Source: CAYHWW01 sp964360145 | GTDB lineage: Bacteria; Bdellovibrionota; UBA1018; CAYHWW01 | Direction of reading: 5' to 3' | Length of the DNA: 30,461 nt | Assembly (NCBI GenBank): GCA_964360145.1 | Contig: CAYHWW010000027.1 | Span: forward strand, 1 to 30,461 | Part shown: in pieces, positions 24,096 to 30,461 of the stretch | How the letters are laid out: each line of letters begins with the position of its first letter | How positions within the stretch are numbered: position 1 is the first letter of the stretch | Made by a program: the position numbers and the translations under genes | The notes under the pieces: model-generated | What the model saw: only the letters and a program-made list of their open reading frames with translations | What the model was told of the DNA's origin: nothing | Databases searched by the model: none

Positions 24096-26033
24096 ATGCT
24101 CAAAAAGATGAGGCATTCACCCGTTCTTTGCGGTGTTGGCATCTACGCATTTTTCTTACTCTTGAGCCTCATGAACCACTGGGAGCCCTCGGTTGAGACG
24201 TGGAGCTACTGGTTTTTTGCACGCCTCATCGAGGAACAAGGCCTGAGTTTTTCCTCGCGAAGTCCCTTTTATACTGTGTATTTATTCCTCTTCAAGTGGC
24301 TCGGCTATCCGCTGGGTTATATTGCAGAGTACCTTGCAAGCGCGCTCCTCTTCATCATGCCTTGCTGGGTGTTATTCTGGAGACGGGTCTTTGGTTGGCG
24401 ATTGGCTTTTTTCAGCGCGATTCTGTGGATCCCGTTTTTTCAAATGGTCGAACCGCCCGGCCAACGACTTGCTTTGACACTGAACCTCTTGGGCATGCTG
24501 CTGCGGAGCAAGGAACACACCTCACGGTTTCGGCAGGCATCTTCGTATGCCTGCTTTTTTTTAGCAGCCCACTTACGCGTGACCTACATTCTTTTCCCGC
24601 TTCTTTTTATCATCCAAGACTGCATGTATTTATACAAGCGCCAGGGGTTGAGGGCCTTGTTCCGGTCCGCGAAACCCAGAGTCCAAGACGCACCCATGGC
24701 CCTGGTCTTCCTCATGACGGCGTTATTTTATTTCAACCAGACAGATCACCGTTGGAATAATTCCTGGCAAACTGACACCACCTGGTTCCCGGTTTCAGGG
24801 AAGAATTTAATTCAAGCCGCGTTTTTTCAGGGGGTGGACGCAATGTTCATCAAGAAAACGTATGGGCTTGATGCTGGAAAAGACTGGTACTTTACGCACA
24901 AAGAAGCCTTTGGAGACGCTGATACGATCGTGGGGGCCTACACCGCGAACCCCAGCATCGTGACGACATACATCCTGAATAACGTCTCCAGCCTCATGAG
25001 CCAGACCCTTGTCTATACGGATCTCTCAAGATTTTTCAAGGGGCTGCCATCAGAAATCCTCACCAAAATCGCTGAATTTTTTGCACTGCTGTTCGTCGGT
25101 TTTTTTGCCTGGAAGGGTACGCGAAAGCGCTTGGAATGGCGGACTTTTATTTTGAGCAATGCGGCTCTCATCGCATGCACCCTTCTTTCACGGACCAATG
25201 AAAGAGTCATCGTCCCCATGGTGGCCATCCTACCTTTCGCCGCAGCCGGACTGATGACTGCTGTGAGGCGGAAATGGCTCCGTCCAGGGCCGGATGTAAG
25301 TGCTAAAGTACACCAATGTATCGGTGTCTTGTTGGTGTCGATAATTGCTTATCTGAGCCTTCGCACTGCCTTTCTCCCCATGAGTAATTTTCGGCTCATC
25401 TTCGGATCCCTTGCCATATCAACACTTTTGATCGCCTGGTATGTATCCGGAAAAATGCCGAACGGCCGTGCTCGGACCTGGCTTCGCTTCATGCGCGGTG
25501 CCGTTCCCTTCGTCTGCTTGCTGGCGTTTTCAAGTTCACTCACGCGCTGGGGTTATGTTCTAAGAAGCCTCTTATCCAATGCCCGAAACCACAGCGTGAC
25601 CGTTCTGACAGCCCCAGAGTACGGCGTAAGGATACATTTCAAAAAAATAGTCGAGGATACGCGCACCTGCAAAGGGCTCATGACATATGAGTCGGTCTTT
25701 TATGCCGCTTTCTTGGAGAATGACATCAACCGAAACTATGCTTTCAGTGAGATCCCCCCCTTTGGGAGCCTCCACCACTCTGTTTACAATGGACTCAGCC
25801 CTGAACGGGTTGATTGTATTTTCATTACGCTCGGTCTGCTTTCCGGCGCGGAAGACCCGACCGCCAGTAAAACCCTTGTCACGCCTCCCAAGGTGCCATA
25901 TCCCAGCGAAAATCTTCGAAGCCGCCTGGATAACTATGTGTATCCCTACATTGATGAACTCACCAAAAAGGGGGGGGTAACCACCGTGACCTACCCAGGC
26001 CTTGGAAAGCTTATCAAGTACGTGGAACGCTAG
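24096..26033 (+). CDS. polytopic membrane protein, possible GT-C-type glycosyltransferase
   Basis: The protein has 645 residues with about ten to twelve hydrophobic segments up to about residue 490 (for example GIYAFFLLLSLMNHW near the start), then a soluble C-terminal part. The first extracytoplasmic loop carries acidic residues shortly after helix 1 (NHWEPSVETW), and helices and loops alternate as in GT-C enzymes such as ArnT or PMT, which use polyprenyl-phosphate sugars. I do not recognise a specific family, and a polymerase or other membrane role is possible. No clear ribosome site precedes the ATG; the 51-base AT-rich gap before it holds nothing else I can name. The position between radical SAM and glycosyltransferase genes supports a role in glycan assembly. 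Confidence 0.7.
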   Translation: MLKKMRHSPVLCGVGIYAFFLLLSLMNHWEPSVETWSYWFFARLIEEQGLSFSSRSPFYTVYLFLFKWLGYPLGYIAEYLASALLFIMPCWVLFWRRVFGWRLAFFSAILWIPFFQMVEPPGQRLALTLNLLGMLLRSKEHTSRFRQASSYACFFLAAHLRVTYILFPLLFIIQDCMYLYKRQGLRALFRSAKPRVQDAPMALVFLMTALFYFNQTDHRWNNSWQTDTTWFPVSGKNLIQAAFFQGVDAMFIKKTYGLDAGKDWYFTHKEAFGDADTIVGAYTANPSIVTTYILNNVSSLMSQTLVYTDLSRFFKGLPSEILTKIAEFFALLFVGFFAWKGTRKRLEWRTFILSNAALIACTLLSRTNERVIVPMVAILPFAAAGLMTAVRRKWLRPGPDVSAKVHQCIGVLLVSIIAYLSLRTAFLPMSNFRLIFGSLAISTLLIAWYVSGKMPNGRARTWLRFMRGAVPFVCLLAFSSSLTRWGYVLRSLLSNARNHSVTVLTAPEYGVRIHFKKIVEDTRTCKGLMTYESVFYAAFLENDINRNYAFSEIPPFGSLHHSVYNGLSPERVDCIFITLGLLSGAEDPTASKTLVTPPKVPYPSENLRSRLDNYVYPYIDELTKKGGVTTVTYPGLGKLIKYVER

Positions 26034-26104
26034 GCGCATTGCCAATTTGCCTTGAGTTCTGCTTACTGCAAATGATAGAAATCTATGGAGTATTAGGGAG
26101 CATC

Positions 26105-26530
26105 ATGCCCATCGGGCTCGAGACATATTCAGATCCGGCGTCGAAACAGGTCATGGCACTCGTGATCCGCAGCAGATTCGAGGGGGAGAAGTATAATTTT
26201 ATCACGCCCCCTGAGTCTCCTCTGCAGGTGGGGGTAAATTTCTACGAGTCCGGTGACCGCATCCAACCCCACGCCCACCTCCCCCGCAATACCGTCGTGC
26301 GAAGCACTCAGGAATTCATCTGGATCAAGAAGGGCGTGGTGCTTCTGCAACTTTACAATGAATCGCAAACCCAGGTCCATGACGTCAGGCTATCTAAAGA
26401 CGATTGCGTGCTCCTGATCTCGGGAGGCCATGGTTTCCACGTGCTTGAAGGCGCCGAATTCGTTGAGGTCAAGCAGGGGCCTTTCTCCAAAGAGCAGGAC
26501 AAAATTCGCTTTGAGCCCCGGGAGTCCTAA
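26105..26530 (+). CDS. small single-domain cupin protein
   Basis: The protein has 141 residues and one cupin barrel. Motif 1 appears as PHAHLPRN with His56 and His58, and Glu70 lies in TQEFIWI; the second motif is GGHGFHVLEG. These residues could bind a metal. Small cupins in polysaccharide loci include sugar 3,4-ketoisomerases, epimerases and regulators of unknown role. This one sits 1 base before an aminotransferase start, the pairing seen for FdtA/QdtA-type ketoisomerases with their aminotransferases, but its motifs are not close enough to claim that. AGGGAG lies 4 bases before the ATG at 26105; upstream in-frame starts at 26039 and 26072 lack such a site. Confidence 0.75.
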   Translation: MPIGLETYSDPASKQVMALVIRSRFEGEKYNFITPPESPLQVGVNFYESGDRIQPHAHLPRNTVVRSTQEFIWIKKGVVLLQLYNESQTQVHDVRLSKDDCVLLISGGHGFHVLEGAEFVEVKQGPFSKEQDKIRFEPRES

Positions 26531-26531
26531 G

Positions 26532-27662
26532 GTGGCCTCACCAGTTTCTCGAATCCCGGTTTGTGAACCTTACCTCGCGGGTAATGAGCTTCGGTACGTC
26601 ACGGATGCCATTCAATCAGGATGGATTTCCTCCGCTGGCGATTACCTGACCCGGTTTGAGAAACAGTTTTCGTCCGCATGCGGAGTGGGCCATGGCATTG
26701 GCGTCACTAACGGTACCACGGCCTTGCACCTGGCCTTGGTCGCCGCCGGCATTCAACCGGGTGACGAAGTGATCATGCCGGATTTCACGATGATCGCGAC
26801 CGCTTTCGCCGCCATGTATTGCGGGGCCATCCCCGTATTTGTGGACGTGGACCCAGAGACTTGGACCCTCGATCCCAAGTTAATTGAAGAAAAGATCACG
26901 CCGAAAACTCGTGCGGTCTTAGTGGTGCATATGTACGGGCACCCGGCAGACATGGACCCCATTCGAGAGCTGGCACGCAGGCGTGGGCTCCTCGTCATTG
27001 AAGACGCCGCCGAGGCCCATGGGGCTCTTTACCGGGGCCAGCCCTGCGGCTCTCTTTCTGATCTCGCGACCTACAGTTTTTTTGCGAACAAGATCGTCAC
27101 CACCGGAGAGGGCGGGATGGTCGTAACCGCATCCGCTGAGCTCGCGCAGCGTTGCCGGTATTTCAGGAATCTTTGTTTCCCCCTGAACGGTCCCCGTTCT
27201 TACGTGCACGAGGACGTCGGTTTTAACTACCGGATGAGCAACGTCCAGGCGGCCATCGGACTGGCTCAGCTGGAGAAGATGGGAGAGTACGTCGATGCCC
27301 GACGCCGCAACGCGCAGCTCTACCTCTCTCTTTTGTCTCAGACGCCTCAGTTGACCCTGCCCGTTGAAAAGCAATGGGCCAAGAATGTCTACTGGATGTT
27401 TGGGGTGAGGATCTCGCCTCTGTCGCCGCTGTCCCGCGAGGATTTGATGAATCGCCTGAAAGACGACGGCATTGAAACTCGGACCTTCTTCCAGCCCATG
27501 CATGACCAACCTTGCTTCATCAAGGCGGGAGTGCGCTCACAGGGGTCCTTTCCCGTAAGCAAGAGCCTGGCACGCTCCGGCTTTTACCTTCCGAGTGGAA
27601 GTGGTTTGACTTCAAATCAAATCGAATACATCTGCTCGCGGTTGAATCATTGGCTGCAATGA
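26532..27662 (+). CDS. DegT/DnrJ/EryC1/StrS aminotransferase, perosamine synthase-like
   Basis: The protein has 376 residues. VTNGTTALHLAL forms the PLP phosphate site, EDAAEAHGA holds Asp158 and Glu161, and FFANKIVTTGEGG holds the Schiff-base Lys187. The NKIVTTGEGG form is that of GDP-perosamine synthase and other C-4 sugar aminotransferases, unlike the HPLK type of the two minus-strand copies. It would aminate a 4-keto-6-deoxy sugar nucleotide using glutamate. The start is GTG at 26532, 1 base after the cupin stop, with GGGAG 7 bases upstream. A much earlier in-frame start at 26430 would lie inside the cupin gene. Its end overlaps the next gene as ATGA, so translation is probably coupled. 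Confidence 0.88.
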   Translation: MASPVSRIPVCEPYLAGNELRYVTDAIQSGWISSAGDYLTRFEKQFSSACGVGHGIGVTNGTTALHLALVAAGIQPGDEVIMPDFTMIATAFAAMYCGAIPVFVDVDPETWTLDPKLIEEKITPKTRAVLVVHMYGHPADMDPIRELARRRGLLVIEDAAEAHGALYRGQPCGSLSDLATYSFFANKIVTTGEGGMVVTASAELAQRCRYFRNLCFPLNGPRSYVHEDVGFNYRMSNVQAAIGLAQLEKMGEYVDARRRNAQLYLSLLSQTPQLTLPVEKQWAKNVYWMFGVRISPLSPLSREDLMNRLKDDGIETRTFFQPMHDQPCFIKAGVRSQGSFPVSKSLARSGFYLPSGSGLTSNQIEYICSRLNHWLQ

Positions 27663-29047
27663 AAGTATCCGTCGTTCTCCCTACACTAAATGAAGCCGGC
27701 AATATCATTCCCTTGATTGACGCGCTTTATGAGCAGGTCCCCACTCTTTTTGAAGTCATCGTTGTAGATGATCGCTCGCCAGACGGCACCGCCGCGCTTG
27801 TGCGGGACTATTCGAAACGGAATCCCACTCGCCGGGTCTTGGTCGAGGAGCGGTTGACGGACCCTGGCCTCACGAAGAGTTTATCGCGGGGCGCTGAGCT
27901 CGCCCAGGGCGACGTGGTGGTTTGGATGGATTGCGATTTTTCGATGCCACCCAACGTGATTCCCCGCCTTCTGCGTTGTCTCGAAAATGGATACGATATC
28001 GCCGTAGGCTCTCGGTTCGTTCGGGGTGGCAGCTTCAAAAAAGACACCGCCAAAACCCAGGATTCCGCCTTGGCGGTATTTTTAAGCCGGGCCATGAATT
28101 ATACGATCCGCTACCTGCTTGTGCCATCATTCGCGGATTACACCAGCGGGTTCATCGCGGTGCGACTCCCCATTGTACGGAGCTTGAAGCTGCGTGGGGA
28201 CTACGGGGAATACTTCGTGGATTTTATTTATCGAGCGATTCGCGGTGGATACCGCACCATCGAAATCCCCTACGTTTGCGTGCCGCGCTTGACTGGCGAA
28301 TCCAAAACGGGCCAGAACCTGATGCAGTATCTGCGCCGAGGAATCAAGTATTGCGCGGTGGTGCTGAGGCTACGCCTCGGGGATCTCTTTCTCCGTCAAC
28401 CGGCGCAGCCTTCACTCCCTGCCGAGCCCCATAAGAACGGCCAGGTCGAGCTCCGCTTAATGGCCACAGCGGACGTGCCCTTAGTCGCCCGCGCCCATCA
28501 ACGAGTTTTGCCTGATACTCTGAATTCGCGACTGGGCATCGATTTTCTGGAGAATCTGTATCACGGGTTGCTCTCAGATCCCCATGCGCGATGCTGGGCC
28601 GCCTGGTCAGGAAATCGGCTGCTGGGGTTTTTGTCCGGGACGTTGCAGTTGCATGAGACTTCGCAGCATCTCGTGCGTCAAACCCCCCCAGCGATGAAGG
28701 CCTGGGCGGGTCTCCGCATCATGCTTCGGCCCGCTCATTTGCGGGCCTTTATTTCCCACAAGATCTATTGTGCCCATTGCCGCAAGCGGTACGGCAGCCC
28801 CTTCCCCCTCATCCTAACGATTGGCGTAATCCCAGAGGCCCAGGGGGTCGGTGTCGGACGCCTCCTGATCGAACAAGCGGATGCTTTCTACCTCCAATCA
28901 GGGTTGGCGAGATACTATGTGGATACATTGAAAAGGAACCAGGGAGCGGTCGATTTCTATGTGAAAACGGGGTTCCTGACCCGTGAGACCATCGATGGCA
29001 GCGTTCTGTTTTATCGGGAGCTGAGGTGCGTTGCTTCAATCGTATGA
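27659..29047 (+). CDS. GT2 glycosyltransferase fused to a GNAT N-acetyltransferase
   Basis: The protein has 462 residues. Residues 1-240 are a DPM1-like GT2 domain: VSVVLPTLNEAGNI, VIVVDDRSPDGT, DxD as Asp91-Cys-Asp93, and GSRFVRGG. Such enzymes usually transfer a sugar from a nucleotide sugar to polyprenyl phosphate; no C-terminal membrane helices follow. After a Pro-rich linker (about 247-258), residues 262-462 form a GNAT domain with the acetyl-CoA loop QGVGVGRLL, a NQGAVDFYVKTGF motif and a final beta strand. A natural idea is that one protein adds a sugar and acylates an amino group, perhaps that made by the aminotransferase immediately upstream (inference). The ATG overlaps that gene's stop as ATGA, and the protein's own stop overlaps the next start in the same way. 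Confidence 0.85.
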   Translation: MKVSVVLPTLNEAGNIIPLIDALYEQVPTLFEVIVVDDRSPDGTAALVRDYSKRNPTRRVLVEERLTDPGLTKSLSRGAELAQGDVVVWMDCDFSMPPNVIPRLLRCLENGYDIAVGSRFVRGGSFKKDTAKTQDSALAVFLSRAMNYTIRYLLVPSFADYTSGFIAVRLPIVRSLKLRGDYGEYFVDFIYRAIRGGYRTIEIPYVCVPRLTGESKTGQNLMQYLRRGIKYCAVVLRLRLGDLFLRQPAQPSLPAEPHKNGQVELRLMATADVPLVARAHQRVLPDTLNSRLGIDFLENLYHGLLSDPHARCWAAWSGNRLLGFLSGTLQLHETSQHLVRQTPPAMKAWAGLRIMLRPAHLRAFISHKIYCAHCRKRYGSPFPLILTIGVIPEAQGVGVGRLLIEQADAFYLQSGLARYYVDTLKRNQGAVDFYVKTGFLTRETIDGSVLFYRELRCVASIV

Positions 29048-30315
29048 CACCTAACGCTGGCTTCATTTATCGTATGATCAAGGCCCCGTTTTTGGTGCTT
29101 CGAAGGGCATTTTGGTGGCTTCGCAACAACGAGGTCTCCTACCCTCATGAATTTCTATTGTTGTTTGCAGCGATGCCGGTCGCTCTTACACTGCGGCTTT
29201 TGTCGCCATTTTTGACCATCCGTGTGGCGCGGATTACCGCATCAAGGCTCGGCAATCTTAGTTTCGAGCCCGAAGGCTACGTCATGAGTCGAGATCTTGG
29301 CCTTATGGATCCCAACACGTTTGACATTTTCTATTACACCAAAGCCCACTCAAACAAGTTTCTTGCAGCGAAGTGGCGGTCTGTTATTCGGGTGTGGGGC
29401 TTCGCCAGATACGTTTACATCGTCAATCCGCTGTTTCCTGGTTCCGAGCGCTTTAGGGCAGACACCTATAATCTTAGAGAGATGTTAAAATGCCATTCTG
29501 AGCAGTTTTCCAAGCCAGGATACCTCAGGATGAGTCCTCGGGAAGAGAGGCGTGCCGAGGCCTTGCTTAAAAAATACGGCATACTCCCTAACCGTGAGTT
29601 CGTGTGCTTCTTCAACAGGGATTCAGTTTATTTGGACACCCATGTGCAGAACAGCGATTGGTCGTACCATAGCTACCGCGACAGTGAGATTGAGAACTAT
29701 CGCGCCGCCATCGACGCGCTTTCCGACAAGGGCTATGGCGCATTTAGGATGGGGGCCTGTGTCAGCAAGGAATTCAAATCGGATAATCCCCACGTCATTG
29801 ATTATCCTTCCCGCTTCAGGGCGGAGATCAACGACGATATCCTAGACGTATATTTACTTTCCAAGGCCAAATTCATCATCGCTGCCACGTGTGGCCTAGC
29901 GGATCTGTGCCAGAGTCTCAGAAAGGACAATGTATTCGTCAATGCGGTACCCTTTATTCTTCTCGATGGTTTTGCCGGTAAAATAGATATGTTCATACCG
30001 AAGCTTTTCTGGCTCAAGAACGAACAGCGTTACATGACCTTCCGGGAAATCTTAGGATCACCGGCGAAAGACTTTGGCAGGACAGAGGACTTTGCCAAGG
30101 CCGGCATAGAACCACGGGAGAACACATCTGACGAAATCCACGATGTCGCTCTGGAGATGGATCAGCGTATATCGGGGACCTGGCAGGAAACACCGGAGGA
30201 TCGGGAGTTGCAGGAAGCGTTCATGCGCTTGCTTCCGCCGAATCGATTGCCGGGCATGAGGATGCCACGAATTGGTGCGGCCTTCTTGCGTAAGCACCGC
30301 AAGCTTCTTTCATAA
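29044..30315 (+). CDS. putative glycosyltransferase, TIGR04372-like
   Basis: The protein has 423 residues. A hydrophobic stretch near residues 37-65 could anchor it at the membrane. The central part has VCFFNRDSVYLDTH followed by a YHSYRDSEIENY segment, then GYGAFRMGACV and KFIIAATCGLADL, which match my memory of the TIGR04372 group of putative glycosyltransferases in surface-glycan loci. The late Gly-rich segment suggests a GT-B-like nucleotide-sugar site. The ATG overlaps the upstream stop as ATGA, so it is probably translated together with the GT2-GNAT protein. Sugar and linkage cannot be deduced. The 3' end overlaps the convergent gene at the window edge by six bases. Confidence 0.7.
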   Translation: MTPNAGFIYRMIKAPFLVLRRAFWWLRNNEVSYPHEFLLLFAAMPVALTLRLLSPFLTIRVARITASRLGNLSFEPEGYVMSRDLGLMDPNTFDIFYYTKAHSNKFLAAKWRSVIRVWGFARYVYIVNPLFPGSERFRADTYNLREMLKCHSEQFSKPGYLRMSPREERRAEALLKKYGILPNREFVCFFNRDSVYLDTHVQNSDWSYHSYRDSEIENYRAAIDALSDKGYGAFRMGACVSKEFKSDNPHVIDYPSRFRAEINDDILDVYLLSKAKFIIAATCGLADLCQSLRKDNVFVNAVPFILLDGFAGKIDMFIPKLFWLKNEQRYMTFREILGSPAKDFGRTEDFAKAGIEPRENTSDEIHDVALEMDQRISGTWQETPEDRELQEAFMRLLPPNRLPGMRMPRIGAAFLRKHRKLLS

Positions 30316-30461
30316 ATCGGTAAATGCATTCAGGGCGACGTTGATCTTCAGGTCGTTCTCAAGATTGCTCTTCCCAGAACGGCACAGGTCCTTGAAGTGA
30401 ACGTACTCCGCCGCCCATGTCGGATCGGCGGACTCTATGACTTTTACCTCTTCCTTGGGAC
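30310..30461 (-). CDS. C-terminal fragment, possibly Gfo/Idh/MocA family oxidoreductase
   Basis: The last 49 codons and a stop (30312-30310) of a minus-strand gene are visible; the rest lies beyond the right edge. The other two frames contain stops. The segment DPTWAAEYVHFKDLCRSGK resembles the C-terminal helix of Gfo/Idh/MocA dehydrogenases (pattern EY.HF.dxir.Gk), which oxidise or reduce sugar hydroxyls and include sugar-nucleotide 3-dehydrogenases. With so little sequence the assignment is tentative. Confidence 0.45.
   Translation of the reverse strand, partial: PKEEVKVIESADPTWAAEYVHFKDLCRSGKSNLENDLKINVALNAFTDL

Noticed and set aside
24044..24114. GCCTCATC and GATGAGGC as a terminator or attachment repeat
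   Set aside because: The arms are only 8 bases and about 50 bases apart, one lies inside the next gene, and no T-run follows; probably chance.

Overview
This window is a dense surface-glycan biosynthesis region of a bacterium, most likely Gram-negative. It encodes a polyprenyl-phosphate sugar transferase, a WecG/TagA-type glycosyltransferase, a PglK-like one-chain ABC flippase, nucleotide-sugar modifying enzymes and several sugar aminotransferases. Composition is moderately GC-rich. I see no rRNA, tRNA, insertion sequence, phage gene or CRISPR array. I cannot place the organism more precisely. A 10-N run at 10156-10165 shows that this is a draft assembly. I support 25 protein genes, two of them cut by the window edges.

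Left part (1-9967). A partial PseB-type UDP-GlcNAc 4,6-dehydratase (minus) stands divergent to an FAD oxidoreductase of the L-2-hydroxyglutarate oxidase type (plus). A minus-strand pair follows, wecG-like then asnB-like. Seventeen bases from the wecG-like start, the initiating sugar-phosphate transferase begins on the plus strand. Then come the ABC flippase (minus) and a plus-strand pair: a nucleotide-sugar dehydrogenase homologue lacking the family's catalytic cysteine, and an extended SDR (epimerase-like).

Middle part (9939-20407, all minus). Eight tightly packed genes run leftward from 18984. In order they are two DegT-family aminotransferases, a bicupin-ThDP fusion enzyme, a second ThDP enzyme, a DJ-1/PfpI protein, a class I methyltransferase, a short-chain dehydrogenase and a Nudix hydrolase. 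Neighbours overlap or lie within 30 bases. A putative sugar O-methyltransferase sits just upstream. This is the most unusual part: the gene set looks like a dedicated pathway for a modified, possibly carbon-extended, sugar or its substituent. I do not recognise it as a described pathway.

Right part (20574-30315, all plus). It holds two cobalamin-binding-type radical SAM proteins, a polytopic membrane protein, a small cupin, a perosamine-synthase-like aminotransferase, a GT2 glycosyltransferase fused to a GNAT acetyltransferase, and a TIGR04372-type putative glycosyltransferase. The last four are translationally coupled or nearly so. A partial minus-strand gene, possibly a Gfo/Idh/MocA oxidoreductase, closes the window.

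Together the genes would make activated amino, methylated and acylated sugars, assemble them on undecaprenyl phosphate and flip the product. The final glycan (O-antigen, capsule or glycoprotein glycan) cannot be decided from this window.
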